Origin: Azolla caroliniana
Lineage: Eukaryota > Polypodiophyta
Direction: 5' to 3'
NCBI GenBank assembly: GCA_043228905.1
Contig: JBHGNT010000016.1
Span: 9,114,001 to 9,178,000, forward strand
DNA: 64,000 bases
The translations under genes were made by a program, and so were the position numbers. Shown piece by piece: positions 21,501 to 32,702 of this stretch. Under the pieces are notes generated by a model. It was not told the origin of the DNA. It ran no database searches and saw only the letters and a list, made by a program, of their open reading frames with translations. Each line of letters starts with the position of its first letter. Position 1 is the first letter of the stretch.

Positions 21501-23545
21501 CTTCTTCTTCGCATGCCTCCAAAGAGCTCCATCCTTAAGGAAATACTTGTACACCTTATTCCGAATTCGGTGGAAGTCTTCTGTCGACCAAGATTCATCT
21601 CTTTGGAGAGAACTCAGGCATTTTCCGATCTCCACGAAATTCACCTTCGTAGTCCTCTTCTATGAAAGTAGTTAGCACCTGAGCATAGGAACTTGTAAAG
21701 AAGTCCAAGCCAACATCCTCTTCATTAGAATGTTGATCTTCTTCTCTGTCGTATCTCGCTCGTGATAGCATGTCTGCATTACTCTTCCCAGCTACATGAC
21801 GGATCTCCGGGTTGAGTGATTTGATATATGCGACCCAACGTAACATGGCAATATCTAGTGTACTGCAACTAGATATTATGCCCAAGATTATGACTTCTGC
21901 TCCAATCAGTAGTCACGATCAGACTTGATCGCCGATACGATTCCCCACAACTCCCTCTTTACTTGGGCATACCTTCTTTGCCTGTCACTTAACACTCTCA
22001 TGCCAAACGGAATTGTGTATCGGTTGCAATCATCGTCTTCTTGGTTGATAACCCATTCGATTCTAGTTGGACTAGTATCCACGGTCACGAAAATGGGCTT
22101 GTCTTCTGAATAGTCCATCTTCCATAATTAGGTGTCTCCATCAATAATTTCTTCAGCCTTCGGATGGCGAAAGTATGCTCGCTCGTCCATTCAAACCTCT
22201 ACTTCTTCTTTAGCAGATTGTACAATGGCTCAACAATGTGGGTATAGTGTGGAATCCAAATATGATAAAACGCGCATGCTCCAAGGAACCTTCGAACCTC
22301 CGTTTGGGTTACGCATTCTTCTTTCATGTCTTGGATCGCATTCACCTTGGATAGCGAAGGCTTCCGGCTGTATGCTCCACACAAGTGACCTACCACCAAG
22401 ATCTATGGTTGCCCGAATGCGGACTTTTCTCCTGAAAATGTCAAATTCGCATCTTCGAGCCTTTGTAGCACCTTCTCGCAATCCTTCACATGATCTACAA
22501 TGAACTTTGTGCATCCATCCTTATCTTTCGATTCATCCTTCTTCTCATCCAAACATCCTGTTATTGGAATATCATCCAAGAAGGGCATTGTGATTCCCGG
22601 GATGCAATCCTTCAAGAACTTGTTCATGGCATTCACCATATGTGCCACCGAGTTCGTTCCACCTTGAGGTAAGGTACACATCCGCACAAGCCCGATCGTA
22701 GTCCTCATGGTTGTAATGTCACGACTGTTGACTGCCAACTGGAATTGACCGTATCTAGAGTAGAGATCGCCAATGGAGTAGATGGACCGGCCCGCAAACG
22801 GCTTGGCATATTCATCCACACTCGGACCGATTCCAACATTCCGAACAATCACCTTGTTTAAGGGTTGAAGATCTTGGATGAATTGCAACGATCCATTCTT
22901 CTTTGGCACTGTGAACCACCTATTAGAATAAGGAGCATTTGATGGTTCCATAATTCCCATATTCACCTTCTCCTTTAATAGCTTGATCAGTTTCGATAGG
23001 TGTGCTCTCGGAACTAGTATCAGTTTCAAATTCCAAGGCATATGTGTCACCGTGAAGGTCACCATCGGTTCTATCGTCCTTGGATCACCACATCCGATTT
23101 CCTATAAGGAAAATGCGAAAGGCTTCCCATATCTTTCAAGCATTCCGTGGAACATTCGCTCCTCTTTAGGGAGGAGAAAATCCTCCCTTCCAACTCGTAG
23201 CTTTTCTTTCGTCGCTTTAGTGAAGACGTGACCTATTGTCTTCAGATAACTATCTTCTGGTAGCAGAACTGCAACCGGATTGATCTTCCTATCCACATTT
23301 TATATTTTGTGTTGACTTCAGCTTCCTCCATCAAGATGCCTCGATGATATTCATTGATGACAACGTACATGTTGACGGAGTTAACCAAAATCACATGTTG
23401 ATCGCGAGGATAGCTCAAGTCCACAACTTCCTCGATTTCGCCGATGGTGTCGTTAAATGAGGCTTCTTCCAGAATATGAATCATGAATTCTTCTTCTCCG
23501 ATTATGCTTTCTTCTTTCAACACCTTCTCAAAGTCTTGTATCTGA
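21501..23545 (-). pseudogene. Ty3 element A2 reverse transcriptase and RNase H
   Basis: This frame-broken copy of the pol seen in A1 contains KKNGSLQFIQDLQPLNK, IYSIGDLYSRYGQFQL, CTLPQGGTNSVAHMVNAMN and the catalytic FLDDIPITGC (about 22540-22900). The RT thumb segment FLGACAFYHIWIPHY is near 22250. RNase H traces are IFVTVDTSP, YAQVKRELWGIVSAIKSDRDY and LNPEIRHVAGKSNADMLSR (about 21760-22110). At least four frame changes make it non-functional. Confidence 0.88.
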
Positions 23546-23579
23546 CGATTTTCACATTATTGCCGAAAATCTTCACGAC
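23546..23579 (-). repeat. First 34 bp of an A-type LTR fused to pol
   Basis: The minus strand from 23579 reads TGTCGTGAAGATTTTCGGC..., the exact start of A-type LTRs, and after about 34 bases passes straight into A2 pol coding sequence. The rest of the 5' LTR, the primer site and gag are deleted. Confidence 0.8.
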
Positions 23580-24023
23580 AACGGTGGAGAAAGTTTTGGA
23601 GAAAATGGAGAAACCAATCAAGATAAACCTGTGCCGACATGATAGGGAACAACTGGAACCGGTGCCGAAGGCCCACAGGAAACTGTGGAAGAGGAGGAGA
23701 TGAAGAAACCCTCCAGCGTCGGCCGAGGCAACGCAAATACGAGCAACATGGGGAAGAATCGGGTTCGGGAAACGACAGTACACTAATTTCCCGCTCAACA
23801 GTGGTGGAGCCAAGACCGGAGGTAGAGACAACAGAAAGGCCAGAAGTGGTGAGCATGGTTCAACATGAACCAGACAAGGAACGACATACATCACCGGGTC
23901 TTCAGACACAACTATAGCATGAAGAGCGCCGACCGGAACGAACACCAGAACAAGAAGGGCCGGTTACACCGAGGTTCGGAGAGGAGCAAGGATGGATGCA
24001 AGAGCCAGTACGATAGTTCAATG
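23580..24023 (+). pseudogene. Ty3 element B1: upstream part of the 3' extra frame
   Basis: Broken coding traces on the plus strand are rich in Glu, Pro and Arg (for example STVVEPRPEVETTERPEVV). They match in character the acidic linker preceding the coiled coil in B2. Several frame changes; the segment ends at solo LTR O. I infer it belongs to the same frame as 24678-26833. Confidence 0.5.
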
Positions 24024-24672
24024 TGTTGAAAGAAATCGTTTGGTCAAATCGGAGTGTATATGAACTACGCGCTGAAATATGAATCACACAAGGATGCTAG
24101 AAAACAAGTTCAAACAACTATGCACAGAGATTTACGTGGAAACCCTAAAGCGGGGAAAACCACGTGAACCGATCTTTAGTATAGACAGTGGATATACAAC
24201 AACAGAGAGGATTACAACACTCTTCCGAGTGGATCAGCCACACAGGGCTCTTCGCATTTGTTGTTACTCACACAACTATGGTGCGGCTCACACTTCTCTC
24301 TCACTCACTTTGCACACACACACTCATAGTTATGTTCTCTTCTATTCTGTATCTTAAGGTTTTCCCTAGTTGCATATATATTTACACAACTTTCTGGCTA
24401 TTTACATACCTAGCCCTCATGGGGCGCACATTGAGACTATTTACAAGTATAGTCTCCCGATTTGGCTATATACATGATTCTGGTTTCGGCCTCGGCCGAG
24501 TCCCTCATCAACTCGGCTCCTCTCTCTCCCCATCTAGAGTGATCTGTTTCCTAACATCATCATTATTATTACCATAATAATAATAACAATCGAATCACTG
24601 TTTTCGACCCTTCGACAGTCGGCTTTCCGAACAGTCGGCTCTTCCTCCCACTGGAGGGACATATTCCCAACA
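24024..24672 (-). mobile_element. Solo copia LTR O
   Basis: On the minus strand it runs TGTTGGGAATATGTCCCTCC...CTTTCAACA (649 bp, TGTTG/CAACA ends). Flanks caatg (24019-24023) and cattg (24673-24677) form a target duplication with one mismatch. Its start resembles the LTRs of C and J. It interrupts the B1 extra frame. Confidence 0.8.
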
Positions 24673-24677
24673 CATTG

Positions 24678-26833
24678 TACTCACAGAACACGGAACCTAC
24701 CGGAAATGGCTGGAGTGGCACGGAAAGCAGGTTTCCGGTGTGGTTGACCGGATGGAAGCAGAATGAAGGCGAGAGCCGGAGAAGGCCGAACGGTTGTTGG
24801 CAGCAACCGAGGAATTATAAAAGGCCTAGAATCAAGAGGAGTTGGCCAAGATCAAGGAATTAGCTAAAATTATGGCAAACATGGGCCAGGGCACCAATTC
24901 AGAAATGGAGTAGGTAGAACCGGAAAATATACAAAAGCAAGCTCCAAAAAAAGAAGCAGAGCCGAAGGCGAGCACAACCCCGGTAAAAGAACGTGAGCGG
25001 GAGAAGGAAATGCAAATGCTAAAAGACAAATTTGCCGCTCAAGAGGAATTAAAGGAGAGAGGGAGAGAACTGATGAAGAAATCCGAGGAGGAGAAGAGGA
25101 GAACCAAAGAGAGTCTTTGGAAGATTCAGGGAAGTTATGACAGGTTGAAAGATGAGAAGGATAGCCTGCTGCAAGAGAAGGATAAGTTGTGGAGGATGGC
25201 GGAGACAGATATCAAAAGGCTAAAGGAAGAGATTCGACAGTAGAAGGATCGGGATGATCGATTGCAGTCGTAGGTCAACCAATGCATAAAGCTGGAAACG
25301 GAGGACTTCGAGAAGTTTTACCGGGAGCATAAGTAGGTGGTGGCGGAACACAAGAAGTTGGGGTTGGATTATGACTAGCAGCAAGAGAAGCTCAAGGAGG
25401 CCCAGACGGAGTTGAAAGAGAAAACAGAGGCATTGACGGACCAAAGATGGATGATGGGGGAGACAACGACAAAGGTGTTGGAGGAGGTGTCGAAAGAACG
25501 AATGGAGCTTACGTCGCAACTCTATCAGGAGTTAGAACGGGAAAAGACGGTGTTGGATAGGGTGCAAATGACCTACCAAACCAAACTGATGGAGTATGAA
25601 GTGCAAGCTAAACCAAATGACCTCATCAAGCAGCTAAAGAATGAAAAAGCAGCCACGGAAGACAAAGTCAAAATGGGCATTGGAAGAATTCGGATGCTGG
25701 TAGGAGCATGGAGGGACTAGACGAAAACAAGAATAGTCCACTGTTCAATGATAGTTTGGCATCAATGGTTGAATGAAGCGGCAGAACTCCAACTACTCCG
25801 AGCAGATGCGGCAAACCGGAAGGATAGAGACAATTTCTATAAGATGGATGAGGGAAGCATAGTCACCATCTAGGAGGAATTGTCGGAGGATTTTTATGCC
25901 TTGGCTGACACATAGATAGAGGAAGTTCGGAAACTCCTCAACGGACTTGAAGATGATCAACTCGATGTGCAACTACAACTGGAAGGATATGAGTGGGAAT
26001 GCCGGAGGAAAGAAGCTGCACGGCGGGCGGAGCAAATCAACATTAATGATGAGGAGTAGCCGACAGAGGGAAGACCCCAACAACCAGAGTTGGAGTCGGA
26101 TCAGCAGATGGAAAGCGCTGGAACGAGCCAGATAGAAGAGGCCAGAATGGAAAAGATGGAAAGCACCAAAACGGAGACAGAAGGAGTCAGAACCAAAAAG
26201 ACGATGGGAGCTGGACTAGGACAACAATTGTCTCAACAACCGAAGCAACAACAACAGATGGAAGAATGTAAAAGATTATGTGCGGAAGCAATAGAAAACC
26301 AAACACACAGAAAATATGCAGGTTTAATGGAGAGCTCGAGTATACACAGTATGCGGGAGAGACAGCGAGAGAACACACAGAAAACTCAATTCAAAAAATA
26401 CTAACTCTGTACATACACCATGCTCAGTGAGACCTTTTATGCAAGCCCTGACAATCGGGCTGACACAAGTACTGACAGTACTTGACTGCTCATAAATGAG
26501 CCTTGACACTCACTCCCAAAATTATTCCTTATGAGGAATATCTCTTTAACGGCCTTTCGGTTTACGCACCAATACGGCCTCTTGTTACGCACCGGTTTGC
26601 GTACTGGTTTACGCATCCGTTTTACACACCAGTCCGGCCTAACCGATCGGTCCCAACCAATCCGGTTCTCGGCTTGCACAGCCGATCCGGCTAATGTTGA
26701 GCTTGTATCTCAACAAAGAAGAACCGTTCAAGCCCTTGGATTAGAGTATACTGGACATGGTCGATGAAGACTAAAGGAGCTAACCCATGGGTTCGACGTG
26801 CAATACATTGTCCCACGGGCGTGCCATGTGTTG
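24678..26833 (+). pseudogene. Coiled-coil protein frame of Ty3 element B1, interrupted by stops
   Basis: One continuous reading frame runs from about 24701 to the polypurine end near 26784, once solo LTR G is removed. It has no frameshift, but 13 in-frame stops, 11 of them TAG. The product would be a highly charged heptad-rich coiled coil of about 550 residues (KDKLWRMAETDIKRLKEEI, EKLKEAQTELKEKTEAL) with a Gln-rich tail and a conserved end (SILDMVDED). Before the coil, WLEWHGKQVSGVV matches WLRWIGEQVVGVV in B2. The frame lies between integrase and the 3' LTR in B2, so it is an additional retrotransposon gene, not Gag or Pol. Its function is unknown; I recognise no enzymatic motif. Confidence 0.75.
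26267..26715 (-). mobile_element. Solo LTR G, with AAGAA target duplication
   Basis: On the minus strand it runs TGTTGAGATACAAGCTC...ATCTTTTACA (449 bp). The exact 5-bp repeat aagaa flanks it at 26262-26266 and 26716-26720. It belongs to the same family as the 3' LTR of copia I (41966-42382). It is inserted near the end of the B1 coiled-coil frame. Confidence 0.88.
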
Positions 26834-27225
26834 GCCAAGAAGTATGTTCCGGACAAGTAATATGGACGGGGATGAGTCGGAGTATAATAATATAATTAGT
26901 AGCATAATTATTAGTTAAGTAATATTATAGGAACGGACGGATCCGGATAGTTGTACCGATCTGAATCCGCACCGATTGATAGTCGGTAGGTGTTTCTGTT
27001 CTTAATTGTTATACCTCGTTTACTTGCCGTTCGGTGCTTAAACTCTTAATCTTATGCGTGTTATAATTAATCGATTGTGTAATAAATAATCCGGAAGACA
27101 TCCGGGAATAGTCGGATCGGAATCGGATAAAAACCGAATAGCATCCATATCCTAACCACCCCTTTGGAGAAGTGTTTCGGAACGGATACCCTGTGTTTGT
27201 GGCTAAGTCCAGCCCAGGAAAAACA
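26829..27225 (+). repeat. 3' LTR of Ty3 element B1
   Basis: It starts TGTTGGCC directly after a segment shared with B2 (CATGGGTTCGACGT.CAAT.CATTGTCCCACGGG). It contains paired GGACGGACGGATCCGG-type sequence and ends near AAAAACA. The last 80 bases (TTTGGAGAAGTGTT..GAACGGATACCCTGTGTTTGTGGC) match the corresponding end of the B2 LTR. Confidence 0.75.
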
Positions 27226-27239
27226 TATAGAAACCACCT

Positions 27240-27958
27240 GGTCAACTATTTCTCGATTTCAACGCTATCAGTCCCCCCTCTTTCTCTGTCGATTGGTGTT
27301 TCGACCAGTTCTTTCAGCTTGTTCTCTTGATCGGTCAATTTGTCTGATCGACTTAGTCAAGTAGTGGACTTCTACTGACTTGTTGGTGGTGAGTCCCATC
27401 GATTTTTGCCGAATGTGCTCCGTGAGCACTTGTTCGTTTGTCTCATCTAGATTTAGATTTGGACAACTATTGGCAAAAGTCGTAAAAAATACCTCCCAAC
27501 TCGCCCGTAAGCTTGAAAGGAGGGTAAGGGCTTTACCTTCTTCTTTGAAGTTTATCCCTTGGGAGGATAGTTCAGACAACACCCGGTTGAAGGTGTTGAT
27601 GTGAGAGATTGCAGGATCCGTCTCTCTCATCTTCATATTGAACAATTGTATGAGCTTTGATGAGGAGGACTTCCTTTCATAAACGGCTTGGAGCTTCTCC
27701 CACAAGGCAAAGGACGACGTCTCTTTGGCCATGCTTAAGTAGACGTTCTTGGCTAGATGCATTCGGATGGTTGACCTAGCTATTTCTTCCAGGGAGCCCC
27801 ATTCGTTTGCTATCATCGAAGCTGGCTTGTTGGTGTGCCATATTGCCTCGATTTGACACTGGATGGTTAGTACATCTTGCATCATCTCCTTCCATAGGAA
27901 AAAGTTTTTGTTGTCAAACTTTCAGATTTCTACTCCTATGCCGGATGTTGAAGCCATG
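27240..27958 (-). pseudogene. Copia K Gag
   Basis: The ATG at 27958-27956 begins MASTSGIGVEI. One stop near 27910 precedes a long open stretch (205 codons, 27885-27268) with RSTIRMHLAKNVYLSMAKE, LWEKLQAVYERKSSSSKL, INTFNRVLSELSSQGINF and LTEHIRQKSMG. This is copia Gag of the same family as F and better preserved. It ends in the RS-rich stretch before the zinc knuckle, where B1 LTR sequence begins. Confidence 0.88.
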
Positions 27959-28052
27959 TTTTGTTGGAAGTGAGATTTGTTGATCTGGTCCTTTTCTTCA
28001 GCCGTTTATTCTCTTCTCAGATTTATGCTACTATTGTTGTTGAACCGCAAGT

Positions 28053-28065
28053 CGCTCTGATACCA
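28053..28065 (-). promoter_or_regulatory. Primer-binding site of copia K
   Basis: The minus strand reads TGGTATCAGAGCG, complementary to initiator Met tRNA, two bases from the LTR. Confidence 0.92.
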
Positions 28066-28067
28066 CT

Positions 28068-28158
28068 TGTTGAGTATGGAGTGAATAATGTGGAATTTGA
28101 GGACCTATTGGTTAGTCAGACAAGCAAGATGTATAGCAGATGGACAAGTTAATTATGC

Positions 28159-28245
<87 letters not shown>

Positions 28246-28468
28246 TATTTGCTCAAAAGAAGACTATATTGCATCCCTATTGCATTAACCTTCGAACCAC
28301 TTTACAATGCTTAGGCTCTCACTTATATAGTTAGGGTAACTTAGCCTTAACTATGAGGACGTGTTCACACTAAGAAACAAGTGGGTAGAGTGGGACTTTT
28401 AGCCTAGCAGATCGGACCTAGATTTCCTTGATTAGTCATAGGAATATTAATAGATTAGCTAGGTGTCA
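28068..28468 (-). repeat. 5' LTR of copia K
   Basis: The end next to the primer site reads ACTCAACA on the minus strand. The outer end is placed at 28468 (TGACACCTAGC). A TATA-like CTATATAAG lies on the minus strand near 28329. It contains the AG microsatellite. The outer boundary is less certain, because copia I sequence follows directly. Confidence 0.68.
28155..28243. repeat. (AG)n microsatellite
   Basis: About 43 uninterrupted AG units. It gives a spurious Arg-Glu repeat frame. Confidence 0.98.
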
Positions 28469-28540
28469 GGAACTATGAATGAGCTAGTTGTACTTGTGTC
28501 AGTAGTTTTGTATAAAAGGTGCTCTGTGAGCACATTGCAA
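28469..28540 (+). repeat. Remnant of the copia I 5' LTR
   Basis: TGTATAAAAGGTGCTCTGTGAGCACATTG matches the TATA region of the copia I 3' LTR (TTATAAAAGTGCTCACTGAGCACATTG near 42182). The R/U5 part and primer site are missing; Gag-like sequence follows. Confidence 0.65.
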
Positions 28541-29243
28541 TTATGTCGACAAGCCATAGAGAAAAGCCTTTGTCTTCCAGACAAGAAAAGAAAGGAACAT
28601 GGACAGATGAATGGATAGCTCCCTTTTGTTGGAAAAACTTGACAGGAGCAATTATGCATGTTGGGCAATCAATACCTACTTGGACACAACTATTGGAGCT
28701 ATGTGGAAGGAGCAAACGAGGTACCACTAGAGCCAACACATAGAGAATTCCTAGCTTGGGAGCAAGCAACATGTCAAGTCTTGTACTGCTTCGCCTCATG
28801 TTGGCACGACCAAATGCTTGGGTACATCAGGGATGAAAAGTTGCCGAAGGATGCCTGGGGGGAACTTGAAGAGGGTCTTTGCTGCCAACACCATAGCTAG
28901 TAAGTTGCAACTCAGATATTTGCTCACCAACATCCGGCAAGGAAGTACATAGGTATATTGACTATACCACAAAGATCAAGGAGATTTGTGATGCATTCAG
29001 CTCCATTAGCGTGATGGTGGAGGAAGACGAGATGGTGCAGATCTTCCATGGTGGATTAGCTCACAAATACAAGTCGATTCGGACAACAATCTGCACAAGA
29101 GAGAAGCCTTCGTCATTTTTTGACTTGCAGTCAATGCTCCTTGTAGAGGAGAACCACATGGGTGCATCAACGAGCACACACGCCGATAACAAGATGTTTT
29201 ACACGAAGGGAGATATGCATTGTGGTTGTGGTGGATGAGGTGG
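28541..29243 (+). pseudogene. Copia I Gag, first part
   Basis: Broken copia Gag includes NYWSYVEGANEVPLEPTHRE, CFASCWHDQMLGYI, KIKEICDAFSSI and MVQIFHGGLAHKYKSIRTTI. At least three frame changes. It stops at the insertion of element H, in a Gly-rich tract (CGCGG) that precedes the zinc knuckle. Coding continues at 33529. Confidence 0.82.
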
Positions 29244-30337
29244 TGTGATGTTGATCACGACGTACGCGTGCAACGGAAAAGAAAGTTGTGAATTCGGGAA
29301 GTAAACATCGAGCTTCTTGTCAAAGGAGGAGAAACGAAATAGCTTGTATTGATAATTCAAAGATGATTACAATAGTATTTCTTGCCTATCTGATTACAAT
29401 CATATTTCACGTCTATATTTCCTCCCCTTGATATTATTACTCACCCCCCGTTTTATACATGAGGAAGGAGGGTGCATTAGTGCCAAGTGTCACCCATGCA
29501 TAAGAGGCACCCACATTAGTAGGTAATAACTTTAATAGCTAAAATACTTGATAGCAGTAGGATAATAGCAAAAATGTGCTGTGAATAGATTTTTGTCTTT
29601 AAAAGTGGGTAATAGCTTTAATAGCTAAAATACCTGATAGTGAAAATAACAAAATGTGCTGATGATAGGTATTTAGCTTTAAAAGTGGGTAATAGCTTTA
29701 ATAGCTAAAATACCTGATAATGATAATAGAAAAATGTATTGTAGGTATTTAGCTTTAAAAGTGGGTAATAGCTTTAATAACGAAAATACCTGATAGTGAT
29801 AATAGCAAAATGTGTTGATAATAAGTATTTAGCTTTAAAAGTGGGTAATAGTTTTAATAGGTTAAATACTTGATAGTGATAATAGCAAAATGTGCTTTGA
29901 ATAGGTATTTGGCTTTTTGATATTATGTGATAGTGGACAATAGCTTTATTAGCTAAAATACCTGAGAATAGGTATTTAGCTTTAAAATATTCTACTTTGA
30001 TATTATGTGATGGCGGGCAACAACTTTATTAGCTAAAATACCTCAGAATAGGTATTTAGCTTTAAAATATTGTACTTGATATTATGTGATAGTGGGAAAT
30101 TATAGCTTTATTAGCTAAAATACTTGAGAATAGGTATTTAGGTTTTAAATATTTTACTCGATATTATGTTTTTTTGTAGATTCAACTAGGTATTTGCACA
30201 TAATATTATCATCCTCTGGTGACTGATTCTTATCAAGTTATTAGCTATTGCTTAGCTAAAAAACCATTTACAAAAGATTTGAATTAGTTCGTATAATGTA
30301 GTAGAGGTTATTTTCTCATCGTGGCACGAAAACGTAA
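29244..30337 (-). repeat. 3' LTR of H, eight internal repeats
   Basis: About 1,094 bp. Eight units of roughly 80 bp (core TAATAGCTAAAATACCTGATAG) occupy about 29515-30130. The outer sequence CGACG.ACG.GTGCAA.GGAAAAGAAAGTTGTGAAT matches the other LTR. The polypurine tract TGGGGGAGGATGTGG (minus strand) lies at 30352-30338. Confidence 0.85.
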
Positions 30338-30379
30338 CCACATCCTCCCCCACTAGACCTACGCATTCTCTGGCATGCA

Positions 30380-30700
30380 TCAACAAACATCTCCTTCTTC
30401 AGCTTCATGGATGTCGTCTTCACTAAGGAAGTTTGTGCTTTGATCTTCCCTTTTCTTGAATACGTTAATTTGCTTCCCTGCAATCGGCAACCTTAAAGCA
30501 GCTCCATCCATTTCAGTTAGGAAATAAGTTACATTTTTATTTACTTGTCTAATGACATATGGTCCATAGCATCTTTTGGCAAACTTGCAAGACGTACTAT
30601 GTTCGTTATCCAAGATGCTATCATATAGTATGACGCAATCACCTTCTTGGAGCTTTCTTCATTGAAGGCGATGGGCTTTGTAAAATCCTTCTTTGTTTCG
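30380..30700 (-). pseudogene. Element H integrase C-terminal tail
   Basis: The minus strand encodes a short open frame with KFAKRCYGPYVIRQVNKN and LRLPIAGKQINVFKKRED, the Ty3 integrase C-terminal module with the GPY motif. The same module survives in A1 (54264-53998). The catalytic core upstream is deleted. Confidence 0.8.
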
Positions 30701-30970
30701 TAGTTGACATTGTTTCATCCTTGCTATAGCTATTTGAACATCTTCATCTCTTCTTTCTAGTTGTCTTATTCTAAGAGCAAGAAAATCTCTTCTTCTTCTT
30801 CTTCTTCTTCTTCTCATCCATTGTATTAGAGAAAGCATTGATTGTTTTATTAATTGGAAAACATTTTAGTAGGGAACGGAAAGCTTTGGGGCCATTGTGT
30901 CCTTGCCCATCAATGATCCTATTTAAAAATGCAACTCATAAGATGACATATCATGTCCACACGAGTTAAT

Positions 30971-31969
30971 TCATAATTCTTCTTTATTTCTATCCTGCTC
31001 CTGCCTAACAATAAGAAATTGAACACTCCGTTTACCATCGGTACTTCGAATCCTACCATATGTCGAACCACCTTCAAGCACCTTCGTCTCCATCCTAGAA
31101 GATGTGATGTATGGTTGACCAAGAATCACTGGGTATGACAAAGTATTTTGGATAATGAAATGTTGTTCCATTGGCCCATCTCCAATGGTGATTTTGATGT
31201 TCGGGCAAGCTCCATGAAGTTCCTCGGTCATTGAATTGGCCAATTTTACCCTCCACCCATGATCCGTTTCCATTGGCCATCCGCCTTTCCTGTAAATATC
31301 ATAAGAAATTAGATTAATTTCTAAGTCTTGGTCGATTAAGGCCAGGACGGGATCTTCAAGGTTTCCAATATTCATGGGTGTCTCAGTTGTTGCTCTCGCC
31401 CAATGTTTCTTAGCATAATAGCTTTTTAGCTCTTTCGGCTTCTCTTCAAAAGTTATCATCACTATAGGTTGTGTACCAACAATGGAAGAGCTTGGTTCAC
31501 CTTTGATGACTTCCAACGTTGATTTCTTCACTTCACTTCCTAGGTTTTCAGTGGCTTCAATACTTTGTCGTTTACTTTTAATCCCATCTATTATTGCATC
31601 ATGAAATTCCTTTTTAACTATGCCCAAAAGCTCCCTCAAGGAAAGCTCCACCTTGCTATTTAAAATTCTTTCTTCCAATACTTTTTTCAAATCTGTTGAA
31701 GTTTCAATATCTGATAATAATCTGAAGTTGGGACTTTTCTTATCCTTACTTTTTTCAACGTCTGGGCTTACTATTTTCAGATTTTCTATCTCCATCTTTT
31801 TAGCGCTTCTTGGCTCCCACTTCTTGTTTTCATTTTCTGCCCTTTTTCGTTTCTCTTCCATGACCACTTCATGGGCTTGGTTTGTTGCAACCTTCGCAAA
31901 AGCTAAGAGGCCATCCATTGGATCTTCCCACCCAATATCGCTTCGGAAAACATCACCTCTAGACTTCAA
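30971..31969 (-). pseudogene. Element H Gag C-terminal region and protease
   Basis: A 332-codon open frame. A Lys/Glu-rich Gag tail (DLKKVLEERILNSKVELSLRE parallels A1) is followed by a protease region ALIDQDLEINLIS and YPVILGQPYITSSRMETKV. The expected D-T/S-G triad reads DQD, so the protease is probably dead. Confidence 0.8.
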
Positions 31970-32159
31970 GTTTTCAAACTCAATTTTACCCTTTCTTGCA
32001 GTTTTTTAAATACATGGCCAAAAATCAGATTCGGATCCTCATTCACCAACATGGATGACTGTAGTTGTTGGTTGATAGATAGCTTGTGTCCTAGTTGTTT
32101 CCGCATCCTCCATGATCCTTCTCATACCACCTCTTCTAAAGTTTACTTCAGAGAGATAA

Positions 32160-32626
32160 TCAAGTTTCAAAAGAATGAATCTTACAATCTTTGAAGAATA
32201 TCACTCCTCTATCTATCGCTTCTTGATAGTTATCACACCCTCCTCTTGAATGGTTGACGCTATCACACCATATGCATCTTCTTTTAGAATCTTTTTGGGG
32301 TTGTGAGGATTTTTCTTCTTGTAGCCTTGTAACTTGTAACTTACCCAATCATTAGAACTTGTTGCGAGTTCAAAGACTCTATTTCTCAAAGGGAGTTCAA
32401 CCATCCTCACAAAATTCATTTGAACATCATGTTGGTTTAACCCTTTACTTCCCATCTCAGTAACATATACTTGTAGGAATTTAGATATATTTTTACCTTC
32501 AAAGAGACCTATTTTCTCTACAAGCTTTTCAATAGCATGATCGATTCGTTGAAGAGCAGTTGCACGTTCTTCGGTTTGCATCATTCTTTCAATCATTTGC
32601 AACATCACGTTGATTTGTGGCTCCAC
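32160..32626 (-). pseudogene. Element H Gag N-terminal region and zinc knuckle
   Basis: The start resembles D and A1 Gag (MLQMIERMM, LFEGKNISKFLQVY). A deletion or frame change near 32330 leads to a zinc knuckle CIWCDSVNHSRGGC (about 32260), homologous to CVWCDSMEHMKRDC of A1. Confidence 0.8.
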
Positions 32627-32685
32627 AATGACTTCTTGGTTGATTCGTGGCTCCGAACTACTTGTTGGTTCTCCATCTCTCTTAA

Positions 32686-32701
32686 CTTCTCTGGTTCACC
32701 A
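32686..32701 (-). promoter_or_regulatory. Primer-binding site of H
   Basis: The minus strand reads TGGTGAACCAGAGAAG next to the 5' LTR. The first nine bases match the D/A1 primer site, then diverge. Confidence 0.6.
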
Positions 32702-32702
32702 C

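Noticed and set aside
24740-26790. A reassigned or suppressed UAG codon
   Set aside because: The TAG bias also occurs in unrelated, clearly dead copia frames at Gln positions, so CHG-methylation decay explains it better in a plant nuclear genome.
28140-28334. Arg-Glu repeat frame
   Set aside because: Translation of the (AG)n microsatellite in the K LTR.
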